A DNA stretch of 40,998 bases from Flavobacteriales bacterium (GTDB lineage: Bacteria; Bacteroidota; Bacteroidia; UBA10329). The position numbers and the translations under genes are program-made. Below, piece after piece: positions 17,440 through 25,366 of this stretch. Numbering within the stretch: the stretch's first letter is position 1; each line of letters begins with the position of its first letter. The notes beneath the pieces were generated by a model that made no database searches, had not been told where the DNA came from, and saw nothing but the letters and a program-made list of their open reading frames with translations. The stretch covers positions 1 through 40,998 of the forward strand of contig JAIOYP010000037.1 in the NCBI GenBank assembly GCA_021741155.1, read 5' to 3'.

Positions 17440-18822
17440 ATGTACTTGACTAGAATTACTGCCGTTGCCTTTGCATTCATTCTCAGCTTTGTTTCTGCTG
17501 AGACAATTGCACAGGAAGAATGGACTTTGGAGCGTTGCATCAGCTACGCGCTGGAACACAACATCCAGATAAAGCAGTCTGCTCTACAGCAGGAATCCGC
17601 CCGATTAGACAAGACCCAATCACTGGCGCAGCTTTTTCCGAATCTGAACGCCAGCACAGGTTTCAACACCAACTTCGGCCGCACCATCGATCCAGGATCA
17701 AACTCATTTGTGACTGATCAGGTTAATTCCAACAATTTCAGTATTGGCTCAAGCGTGACTCTTTTCAACGGATTCCGCCTGCTTAACTCATTCAAGCAAT
17801 CGCAAACAGACCTGCTGGCTGCCGAATACGACCTTCAAGGTTTGAGCAACGATATCAGCATGAACATCGCCACAGCTTTCATGCAAATTATGTTCAGCGA
17901 AGAGCTACAATCGGTAGCAGAACAGCAATTGGAGGTAACGAAACAGCAACTCGAACGCACCAAAAAACTGGTTGATGCAGGCTCGCTTCCAGCAGGAAAC
18001 TTATATGACGTGGAGGCTCAATTGGCTTCAAATGAGCTTCAGGTTATAAACACTGAAAATGCATTGAGTTCAGCCGTGCTTACTCTCAAACAAATGCTGA
18101 ACCTCCCGGCTTCTGAATCATTCAGGATTAAACGACCACTGGTTGACACGCCTATTGAAACGCTTGGAGCAACAACCGTGGGAACGGTTTACGATCACGC
18201 CTTGAACAACTGGCCAAAAATAAAGGCAAGAGAAACAAGGCTGGAAAGTGCACAACGCGGTGAGAAGATTGCATTTGCTAATTACACACCAACCATCAGC
18301 GCAAATGCTTCTGTTTCAACCCTATTTTCAAGTGCTTACAAGAATTCCTACTTGGATTCTTCATTCAACCTTATTCGAGAAGATATTCCTTACGGGAAGC
18401 AATTGGATCAGAACTTGAGCGAACGAGTCGGGTTTACACTGAACATTCCAATCTTCAACGGACTTCAAAGTAGAACTGGCGTTCACAAAGCACGTCTGAG
18501 CAGAATGAACGCAGAATTGCAATTGCAGGATCAGAAGAACCAACTGTATTCCTCTGTGCAACAAGCATACAACGATGCCACATCGGCTAAACGCCAATAT
18601 GATGCAAGCGACAAGAGTGTAAACGCCATGGAAAAGGCTTTCGAATATTCTGAACAGCGTTTCAATGTCGGCATGATGAACACGTTGGAGTTCAACACAT
18701 CTTCAAATAACCTTACGCGTTCCCGTTCAGAACTGCTTCGTTCGAAATACGACTACATTTTCAAAATGAAGGTGCTGGATTTCTACCAAGGGAAACCAAT
18801 TACCTTTGATTCAACCAAATGA
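17440..18822 (+). CDS. TolC-family outer-membrane efflux protein
   Basis: Outer-membrane channel subunit of a tripartite efflux or type I export system, 460 residues. Signal peptide to about residue 24, then EWTLERCISYALEHNIQIKQ, the classic start of the OEP repeat. Long alpha-helical segments rich in Gln, Ala and Leu follow, organised as two OEP repeats (about 30-230 and 245-450), with the FNGFRL/FNGLQSR beta turns that mark each barrel strand pair. The stop overlaps the start of the adaptor gene by 4 bp (ATGA), so they are one operon. No inner-membrane pump is encoded next to them. Confidence 0.93.
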   Translation: MYLTRITAVAFAFILSFVSAETIAQEEWTLERCISYALEHNIQIKQSALQQESARLDKTQSLAQLFPNLNASTGFNTNFGRTIDPGSNSFVTDQVNSNNFSIGSSVTLFNGFRLLNSFKQSQTDLLAAEYDLQGLSNDISMNIATAFMQIMFSEELQSVAEQQLEVTKQQLERTKKLVDAGSLPAGNLYDVEAQLASNELQVINTENALSSAVLTLKQMLNLPASESFRIKRPLVDTPIETLGATTVGTVYDHALNNWPKIKARETRLESAQRGEKIAFANYTPTISANASVSTLFSSAYKNSYLDSSFNLIREDIPYGKQLDQNLSERVGFTLNIPIFNGLQSRTGVHKARLSRMNAELQLQDQKNQLYSSVQQAYNDATSAKRQYDASDKSVNAMEKAFEYSEQRFNVGMMNTLEFNTSSNNLTRSRSELLRSKYDYIFKMKVLDFYQGKPITFDSTK

Positions 18823-20222
18823 AAAACAATAGAATTCTTGTACTGCTAGTGGCTGTGGTTGTGGTGCTGCTCATAGCAGTTGTTGTAGCTAAAAAGAAAG
18901 GACTTGTTGGTGGAGCTCCAGCCACGAAAGTAGCAGTGGAGGAAGTCACCAAACGCAACATTATCGAGATCGTATCTGCCAGCGGAAAGATTCAATCCGA
19001 ATCGGAAGTCATCATCAGTCCAGATGTTTCTGGAGAGATTATGGAGCTACCTGTAAAGGAAGGCGACAAGGTGAAGGAAGGTCAGCTATTGGTTCGTATC
19101 GATCCAGACATTCAGCAATCAAATGTGGAGCGACTAGAAGCTGCGCTGAACACCAGCAAAGCCAATTTGGCAAACGCACAATCGAGATTATCGCAATCGC
19201 AATCACGCCTTACCAACTCCACCGCCAATTTCGAACGCATCAAGAAATTATTTGCAGATAAAGTTGTGGCGCAGTCTGAATATGACGCTACCACAAGTGA
19301 ATTTGAAGTAGCTAAAAGCGATGTGGAAGCCGCCCGTCAAAGTGTGGAAGCCAGCCGATATAGCGTAAAAAGTGCAGAGGCAGGATTGAAGGAAGGAAAG
19401 AAAAGCCTCACCAGAACCTCAATATATTCTCCCGTGAATGGCACCATTTCCAAACTCAACTTTGAGAAAGGCGAGCGCGTGGTGGGAACTTCTCAAATGC
19501 AAGGCTCAGAGATTATGACCATTGCCGACCTCAACGAAATGGAAGTAACGGTTGAGGTGAACGAGAACGACATCATCCGCGTTGGTTACAACGATACGTG
19601 CGATATTGAAGTTGATGCCTACTTGGGCAAGACCTTCAAAGGCATCGTAACCAATATCGCCAACTCGGCCAAGTCTGCAGGTATGGGCACAGATCAGATT
19701 ACAAACTTTGAAGTAAAGGTTCGAATTCTACGTAGCTCATACGCCACATTGGTAAACGAAAAACAGCCCGATCAATCTCCATTCCGTCCAGGAATGAGTG
19801 CCACGGTCGACATCCGCACACGACTTGTAAAAGACGTGCTGACAGTTCCTATTCAAGCAGTTACAACTCGTACTAGGGCTGAACTTGAAGGAAAATCGGA
19901 AGAAAAAGGCAAGAAAAAAGAGGAGAAATCGGAGGATGAAGAGTCGGAAGAAGAAACAATAGACAAGTCTGAAATCCAAGAAGATGCAGTGGAGTTAATT
20001 TTCGTAGTGCAAGACGGAAAAGTTGTTGCCAAGGTGGTGAAGACGGGTATTCAGGATAACGAATTCATCGAAATCCTTTCGGGTGCTGAATTAGGAGATA
20101 AAGTGGTTACGGCTCCATACCGCGCCATTTCGAAGAAGCTTAATCCAGCAGATGAAGTTGAGGTTGTATCCAAAGACGACCTTTACAAATCCAGCGAAGA
20201 AGACGGAGAGTCTGGAGATTAA
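18819..20222 (+). CDS. Periplasmic adaptor (HlyD/MacA-like) of an efflux system
   Basis: Membrane-fusion protein of 467 residues linking a TolC channel to an inner-membrane transporter. One N-terminal membrane helix (about 5-24) is followed by the lipoyl half-motif (SGKIQSESEVIISPDVSGEI, KEGDKVKEGQLLVRID) and a coiled-coil hairpin (about 95-185). The second lipoyl half (SIYSPVNGTISKL), a beta-barrel and the membrane-proximal domain complete it. Unusual is an insertion of roughly 35 residues (about 354-388) made almost only of Glu, Lys, Asp and Ser, within the barrel or membrane-proximal region. MacB-type ABC genes normally follow such an adaptor in Bacteroidota, but here the next gene is tsaB. 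The partner must be encoded elsewhere. Confidence 0.92.
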   Translation: MKNNRILVLLVAVVVVLLIAVVVAKKKGLVGGAPATKVAVEEVTKRNIIEIVSASGKIQSESEVIISPDVSGEIMELPVKEGDKVKEGQLLVRIDPDIQQSNVERLEAALNTSKANLANAQSRLSQSQSRLTNSTANFERIKKLFADKVVAQSEYDATTSEFEVAKSDVEAARQSVEASRYSVKSAEAGLKEGKKSLTRTSIYSPVNGTISKLNFEKGERVVGTSQMQGSEIMTIADLNEMEVTVEVNENDIIRVGYNDTCDIEVDAYLGKTFKGIVTNIANSAKSAGMGTDQITNFEVKVRILRSSYATLVNEKQPDQSPFRPGMSATVDIRTRLVKDVLTVPIQAVTTRTRAELEGKSEEKGKKKEEKSEDEESEEETIDKSEIQEDAVELIFVVQDGKVVAKVVKTGIQDNEFIEILSGAELGDKVVTAPYRAISKKLNPADEVEVVSKDDLYKSSEEDGESGD

Positions 20223-20265
20223 TGACCACGTCATTTCGAGGACGGAGGACAAAACAATCTCATTC

Positions 20266-20964
20266 ATGCCAACCCTCTTACATATAGAAAGCTCCACGCT
20301 AACGTGTTCGGTTGCTGTTTCAACAAACGGAGAAACAATCAGTCTGCAAGAAAGCCACGACCAATCGTATGCGCATTCGGAAAAGTTGGTGGTTTACATT
20401 GATGAAGCCATCAAAGAAGCGGGAATCATGCCTCAAGATTTAGATGCCGTCTGCGTATCAAAGGGCCCCGGATCATACACCGGTTTGCGCATCGGAGTCT
20501 CAGCCGCAAAAGGCTTGTGCTACGGATTGGGTATTCCGTTGCTCTCGGTTGGTTCGTTGGAGTCTATGATGAACTGGGCAAGTATCAACTTCAAGCAGGA
20601 ATTAGCCGATGTTTCCTTCCTCTGCCCCATGATTGATGCCCGAAGGATGGAAGTGTACACACAACTGTTTGATTCAGCATTGCATGTGCTTCAACCCGTC
20701 TCAGCAGAGATAATTGACGAGCAGAGTTTTGCCTCTCAGCTTGAAAAAGGAAAGGTTGCGTTCTTCGGAGATGGCGCTGCCAAATGCAAAGACATCATCA
20801 ACCATTCGAATGCTGTTTTCTTGGATGATTTCTTGCCAAGTGCAAGCGGAATGATTGCTTTGGCTGAAGCTAAATTTGCATCTAAACGGTTTGAAGATGT
20901 CGCCTACTTCGAGCCGTATTACTTGAAGGATTTCGTGGCAGGGTTGCCTAAGAAGATGTTCTGA
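20266..20964 (+). CDS. tsaB: tRNA threonylcarbamoyladenosine protein TsaB
   Basis: Cytoplasmic partner of TsaD and TsaE in making the t6A37 modification of ANN-decoding tRNAs. The ATG at 20266 gives 232 residues, the normal length, and starts MPTLLHIESSTLTCSVAV. Upstream in-frame codons overlap the adaptor gene and are not family-like. The signature SKGPGSYTGLRIGVSAAKGL is present, as in YeaZ/TsaB, and the C-terminus (EPYYLKDF) is also typical. The protein lacks the metal site of its paralogue TsaD, as expected. The stop overlaps the next gene by 1 bp (TGATG). Confidence 0.95.
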   Translation: MPTLLHIESSTLTCSVAVSTNGETISLQESHDQSYAHSEKLVVYIDEAIKEAGIMPQDLDAVCVSKGPGSYTGLRIGVSAAKGLCYGLGIPLLSVGSLESMMNWASINFKQELADVSFLCPMIDARRMEVYTQLFDSALHVLQPVSAEIIDEQSFASQLEKGKVAFFGDGAAKCKDIINHSNAVFLDDFLPSASGMIALAEAKFASKRFEDVAYFEPYYLKDFVAGLPKKMF

Positions 20965-21890
20965 TGAAAGGTAGACTCCTGCTCATCGCAATCCTAAGTA
21001 TGTCTGCATGTAGTGTTGACCCCTTCCCACATGAATTGGAAGAATTCGCAGTTCCAGAATCAGGAGTCAAAACACTGATTATTGGTGATTGGGGCAGGAA
21101 CATGAATGTAAACCTCAAGGCCAATGCTTACATGATGAATGAATTGGCCTGTCGAATTCCTGTCGATGCGGTTCTTACAACGGGCGATAATTTCTATGAA
21201 AATGGCGTAAGTGCTGTTAACGATGTCCAATGGAATGTCTCTTTTGAGAACATTTTCACAGGTGCGTGTCTGCTCCCTATTCCATGGTTTCCATCATTAG
21301 GAAACCACGATGCCCGAGGAAATACCCAAGCGCAGATTGACTATTCGCTACAGAGCAACAGATGGAATTTGCCAGCCGCATATCACGATTTTTGGATGGA
21401 GAAAGATTCGGTATCCGCTCATTTCATTGTGGTTGACACAACGCCTTTTGTGGGTTCCGATAACGATGACCCCAACTCTTCTACTGGTATTCAACTTCTC
21501 TGGCTCGACTCCGTGCTTGGTTCAGGAAACCCAGATTGGACAGTTGTTTATGGTCATCATCCAGTGTATGCTGCCGATGGTAAACACGGAGAAACCGAAG
21601 AGTTGGTTGAGAAATTTGTTCCCATTTTCGATGCGCATGGATTGGACGTTTATTTCTGCGGTCACAACCATTCGTTGGAACTCATCAAAACGGAAACAAA
21701 AACACTCTACGTTACATCCGGTGGAGGCTCAACTCCTCAAAGCAGTATTCAGAACAAGCCCTACAATTTGTTTGGTGTAGCCGAGGCTGGATTTGTGCTT
21801 TCAAGCTTCGCGAAAGACAGTATTCAGATAGACTTTGTAAGTAAGAAAGGACAACGGCTTTTCAGTTACGCTAGCCCTCAAACTCCCTAA
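20964..21890 (+). CDS. Purple-acid-phosphatase-like lipoprotein
   Basis: Predicted membrane-anchored metallophosphoesterase of 308 residues. The signal peptide ends in a lipobox-like SMSAC with the lipidated Cys at residue 16. The di-metal motifs of the metallophosphoesterase fold occur in order: GDWG, GDNFYENG, GNHD, GHHP and GHNHSLE. This order, with the Tyr of GDNFY, matches tartrate-resistant (purple) acid phosphatases. It probably hydrolyses phosphate esters outside the inner membrane. Translationally coupled to tsaB by a 1-bp overlap, and it runs 20 bp into the convergent HAD phosphatase gene. Confidence 0.88.
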   Translation: MKGRLLLIAILSMSACSVDPFPHELEEFAVPESGVKTLIIGDWGRNMNVNLKANAYMMNELACRIPVDAVLTTGDNFYENGVSAVNDVQWNVSFENIFTGACLLPIPWFPSLGNHDARGNTQAQIDYSLQSNRWNLPAAYHDFWMEKDSVSAHFIVVDTTPFVGSDNDDPNSSTGIQLLWLDSVLGSGNPDWTVVYGHHPVYAADGKHGETEELVEKFVPIFDAHGLDVYFCGHNHSLELIKTETKTLYVTSGGGSTPQSSIQNKPYNLFGVAEAGFVLSSFAKDSIQIDFVSKKGQRLFSYASPQTP

Positions 21891-22473
21891 AGTGCGGATG
21901 CGTGGCAATCGCCAACATCTGATTGTCGCCATGGTCGTTGCCGTAAGCATGAATCTCTGAGTACGCTTCCAACTCAAGGTGCTGTTGAATACGGTTCACC
22001 TTTTCCTTTCCTCGGCAGTTCGGTTTTGAGAGTTCACCTGTGTAAACACCTTTGTGCAATTCCATTTCCGTGCAGAGGATTTCTAAGTCCATCTCGTTTG
22101 CCCAATCTCCCAACCATGCATCGCAGCTGGCCGTCACCACAATTATCCGATGCCCTTGCTCCTTGTGCCAGTTAATCGTTTCAATCGCCTTTGGGAAAAG
22201 AATTGTCGGGATAACCTCCGCAGTAAACCGCTTCCGTGCATCCGCCATTTGGCCTTCCGTCCACCCTTTGTAGAACGAACGAAGTGCTTTCACTTTCGTT
22301 AAATGGCTTTTAACCAATCCCAACTTCCAACCCGCAAACGTGGCAAATCCCATTGCCATATGAAACACGAAAACGGGTGTCCCGTGTGTGAATTTCATAA
22401 ATGCCACAAAGCTGTCCTTGTTGGAAATGGTTCCATCAAAATCAAACAGTGCAAGGGTTTTATTTTCACTCAT
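21871..22473 (-). CDS. HAD-IB phosphatase of the pentose-lipid operon
   Basis: A 200-residue HAD-superfamily subfamily IB hydrolase. DFDGT (residues 11-15) holds the nucleophile Asp; VVTASC is motif II; the YGNDHGDNQML segment supplies the acidic motif IV. Members of this group include SerB-like phosphoserine phosphatases, but the context argues for another substrate. It is the last gene of a five-gene operon with UbiA, DprE1-like and DprE2-like genes, its ATG overlapping the SDR stop by 1 bp. In the decaprenyl-phosphoribose pathway a phosphatase must remove the 5'-phosphate after the UbiA step. I infer that this enzyme does that job. Confidence 0.85.
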   Translation of the reverse strand: MSENKTLALFDFDGTISNKDSFVAFMKFTHGTPVFVFHMAMGFATFAGWKLGLVKSHLTKVKALRSFYKGWTEGQMADARKRFTAEVIPTILFPKAIETINWHKEQGHRIIVVTASCDAWLGDWANEMDLEILCTEMELHKGVYTGELSKPNCRGKEKVNRIQQHLELEAYSEIHAYGNDHGDNQMLAIATHPHFREFEG

Positions 22474-23165
22474 TACAGACTCATTTTCTTAAAAATGAAC
22501 TCAGGAATCGTACGAATGATGAGCATAATCCATCGCCACATCCAAAGCACATAAACGGTATCTGTGTTGTTTTTGTAGCCACGAAGAATGGCTTTTGCTA
22601 CTTGTTCTGGAGAAGCAGTAACGATGCCGGGTGTTGGCTTATGCGCTTTCATCTTCGTATCAACATAGCCAGGTTTCACGGTCATTACATGTACTCCTTT
22701 ATCGGCTAAGTAATTCCGAAGTCCGTCCAAGTAGGCGGTCACTCCCGCTTTGGCACTTCCGTAAACGTAATTTGAACCTCGTCCGCGCTCACCTGCAACA
22801 GACGAAATTCCGATGATGGTACCAGAACCACGTTCCGCCATGGTCTTACTCAAATGACCAAGAATGGAAACAACTCCCGTATAATTCACCAACGTACTTT
22901 CCAATGATTCCTTCGGTGAGTTGAACGATTCGTCTCCTTCAATCAGAACCCCAAACGCGGTTACCACCACATCTGGAATTGCCTTTAGGTTTTTCACGAA
23001 CGCTTCGTGTGAGGCAAAATCAGCAGCATCAAATGCCAATTCAGATTCATTTTTCGGCTGACGAACCGCCAACATCAATTCAAAACCGACAGCTTTGAAT
23101 TCTTTAGCAATTGCCTTGGCCATGTCGCTGTTGGCGCCAAGAATCAGTATCGTTTTCGCACTCAT
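22473..23165 (-). CDS. SDR oxidoreductase, DprE2-like
   Basis: Short-chain dehydrogenase of 230 residues. The N-terminal Rossmann motif is ILGANSDMAKAIAKEF, a NADH/NADPH-binding variant typical of DprE2. The catalytic Ser is in GISSVAGERG and the Tyr/Lys pair in YVYGSAKAG. A hydrophobic C-terminal tail (WMWRWIMLIIRTIPEFIF) resembles the membrane-associated end of DprE2. In mycobacteria DprE2 reduces the 2'-keto sugar made by DprE1, completing epimerisation of polyprenyl-phospho-ribose to polyprenyl-phospho-arabinose. The ATG overlaps the stop of the DprE1-like gene by 4 bp, strongly supporting this partnership. Confidence 0.9.
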   Translation of the reverse strand: MSAKTILILGANSDMAKAIAKEFKAVGFELMLAVRQPKNESELAFDAADFASHEAFVKNLKAIPDVVVTAFGVLIEGDESFNSPKESLESTLVNYTGVVSILGHLSKTMAERGSGTIIGISSVAGERGRGSNYVYGSAKAGVTAYLDGLRNYLADKGVHVMTVKPGYVDTKMKAHKPTPGIVTASPEQVAKAILRGYKNNTDTVYVLWMWRWIMLIIRTIPEFIFKKMSL

Positions 23166-24493
23166 GTTATTCCTAATCTAACCGACTGCAAAGAACGGAA
23201 TTTACCGTTCGGATCTAGTTCTGAAAGTAGTTGTTTGAACTGTGGGAGTTTGGGATAACTGGCTTCAAAAAACGCCCGTTTCATACGGGAATCCTTCGCC
23301 AAATACGAGCGGCCGTCCATCCCCATCACCATGTCGTCCAAGAGGTTCATCAGTGCAAGGGAATTCTCGTTAATTGGAAAGTCCAACGCCAATTGCAAGC
23401 CGCGTTTCGGAAACGAAAGCCAGCCTTCATTCTGCTCTCCAAATAACTTCAAAACCGCGAGAAACGAGCTTTCGCCAGACTTCACAATTTCTTGCATTAT
23501 CCGATTCATTCCTTCACGCGCTCCTTCCATCGGAATCACGAATTGATATTGCGCAAAGCCGTTTGAACCGTACAATCGGTTCCAATTATCGGCAATATCC
23601 AACGGATAGAAATAGGGCCCAAAATCGACAACAGCCGTGCTGTCTTTTTGACGAACCTTGCCATAATACAAGGCATTGAAAGCCTTCACGGTCCATTTAT
23701 TTAACGTCCAATTCGGGAGATTGAAAGGAAATCCGATGAGCGGACTTGGCGTTTTGTAAGCAGCTAGATTATCGTCTGCGACCTCTGCTTTTGTGGCATG
23801 TTCGCCCAAATAGAGCAGCGACCTCCCAAGGTTCTTTCCAGAAATAGCACAATCAATCCAAGCAACGGAATAGGTATAGTTTTCGTGTTCAAGCAGCTTA
23901 CTGATTACCGCATCCAAATTCTCGCACTTGATGGTGCGATTTATAATCTTGGATGTCTCTATTCGTTTGAGTTGGAATGAGGCTTCAAGAATGAAACCAG
24001 TCAATCCCATTCCGCCACAGGTTGCCCAGAAAAGTTCGGTGTTTTCGCTACGACTGCACTTTCTGACCGTGCCATCCGCAGTCATCAGATTGAACCACAG
24101 AACGTGCTGCGAAAAACAGCCATCCACATGATGGTTTTTTCCATGAATATCGGCCGCAATGGCACCTCCAACGGTGATGAATTTGGTTCCTGGTGTAACG
24201 GGCAGAAAGTATCCCTTCGGCACAATTTCATTCAGAATTGAGTTCAGCATTTTTCCCGACTGACAGGTGAAAATGCCTTTATCAGAATCAAATTCTAGTG
24301 TTGCATTCAGCTTTGCTGATTCAAGAATTGTGGAGCTCAAAGATGAATCGCCATAACTTCTTCCAGCACCCCGCGGAATATGAATGCCCACCGATTGTTG
24401 GAGTTTCCTGACTTCATTTTCTGAATCTGGCCGTTCAACTTCCGCTTTCGTTTTGGGGAAATTTCCCCAACCAGAAATGTTGGTTTTCGCCAT
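23162..24493 (-). CDS. FAD-linked oxidoreductase, DprE1-like
   Basis: A 443-residue FAD enzyme matching decaprenyl-phosphoryl-ribose 2'-oxidase. I chose the ATG at 24493 (MAKTNISGWG), 2 bp after the UbiA stop; a longer frame upstream overlaps UbiA. Direct hallmarks are RGAGRSYGDSS (residues 41-51) and GGAIAADIHGKNHH (109-122), both nearly as in the mycobacterial enzyme, and the C-terminal ALDFPIN segment. The enzyme oxidises the 2'-OH of the lipid-linked pentose, working with DprE2. Where the mycobacterial protein has the Cys attacked by benzothiazinone drugs, before VDFP, this one appears to have Ala (QLALDFP; alignment from memory). Confidence 0.92.
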   Translation of the reverse strand: MAKTNISGWGNFPKTKAEVERPDSENEVRKLQQSVGIHIPRGAGRSYGDSSLSSTILESAKLNATLEFDSDKGIFTCQSGKMLNSILNEIVPKGYFLPVTPGTKFITVGGAIAADIHGKNHHVDGCFSQHVLWFNLMTADGTVRKCSRSENTELFWATCGGMGLTGFILEASFQLKRIETSKIINRTIKCENLDAVISKLLEHENYTYSVAWIDCAISGKNLGRSLLYLGEHATKAEVADDNLAAYKTPSPLIGFPFNLPNWTLNKWTVKAFNALYYGKVRQKDSTAVVDFGPYFYPLDIADNWNRLYGSNGFAQYQFVIPMEGAREGMNRIMQEIVKSGESSFLAVLKLFGEQNEGWLSFPKRGLQLALDFPINENSLALMNLLDDMVMGMDGRSYLAKDSRMKRAFFEASYPKLPQFKQLLSELDPNGKFRSLQSVRLGIT

Positions 24494-24495
24494 AA

Positions 24496-25365
24496 TCAAG
24501 CGTAAAGCAAATAGCCAAAAGTGAATAGCCATGCCAGCACAACCAATCGCGTTGGATTGTCTTTGAGAAGAATGAGCGTTGGACTTCCCGTGTTTTCATA
24601 AACCAATGCGAGTTGCAGATAACGCAGCACACCAAGAAAAACGAAAAGCGATGTGACATAGACGTACGGACTTCCCACTCGTGCAATCACTTCCGCAGAA
24701 AGCGTGTACATAATATAGGCAACCACAATCACCGCGCTCAGCATTACCGAAATCACGTTTACGAAATCCAAGTTGTAGCCCTCAACCGCTTTCCGAACCT
24801 GTTTCCCTTCATTTTTCAGGATTAAAAGGTCATCTCTTCTCTTCCCAAGAGCCAATAGCATGGCCAACAAAAACGCCATGATGTACATCCAACTTGAAAT
24901 GGGGACATCAGCAATAACACCTCCTGCAAAGAGACGAATCAAGAAGCCGAAAGAGATGATGGTGATATCGATAAGAGCGAATTTCTTGAGCCAAATCGTA
25001 TAGAAAAAGTTCTGAACGAAATAGAAAACGCAGGCTGCAAAAAACAGTTGATTGAGGAGATAAGCTCCAGTCAAGGAGGCAATTAAAAGAACTGCCGCCA
25101 AACCGTAAGCGGCTCCAACCTTAATCTTTCCCGATGCAATGGGCCGTTCCTTTTTCTCCTTGTGCAATCGATCTGCTGATGCATCAACAATATCATTGAA
25201 AATGTAAACGGCTGACGCGGACAACGAGAAGCAGACGAACCCGAAGAGAAGCGGAAGGACCGACCCTTCGTTCAGTGTCTGACCGAAGAACGCAGGCAGA
25301 AAAATGAAGCCGTTCTTGACCCATTGATGAACGCGGACCAACTTAAACAGATCAATTGCCGACAT
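24496..25365 (-). CDS. UbiA-family prenyltransferase (polyprenyl-phosphate phosphoribosyltransferase)
   Basis: Integral membrane enzyme of 289 residues with about eight or nine hydrophobic helices. The start ATG at 25365 (MSAIDLFKLVRVHQWVKN) is chosen because it lies 1 bp after the upstream stop and gives the family N-terminus. The first Asp-rich motif is NDIVDASAD (57-65), followed by KEKKERPIASG. The opening RVHQWVKN and the ERPIASGKI stretch are characteristic of the UbiA branch that joins phosphoribosyl pyrophosphate to polyprenyl phosphate (Rv3806c in mycobacteria), not of quinone or haem synthesis. With the DprE1-like, DprE2-like and HAD genes it forms a full pathway set. Confidence 0.92.
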   Translation of the reverse strand: MSAIDLFKLVRVHQWVKNGFIFLPAFFGQTLNEGSVLPLLFGFVCFSLSASAVYIFNDIVDASADRLHKEKKERPIASGKIKVGAAYGLAAVLLIASLTGAYLLNQLFFAACVFYFVQNFFYTIWLKKFALIDITIISFGFLIRLFAGGVIADVPISSWMYIMAFLLAMLLALGKRRDDLLILKNEGKQVRKAVEGYNLDFVNVISVMLSAVIVVAYIMYTLSAEVIARVGSPYVYVTSLFVFLGVLRYLQLALVYENTGSPTLILLKDNPTRLVVLAWLFTFGYLLYA

Positions 25366-25366
25366 T

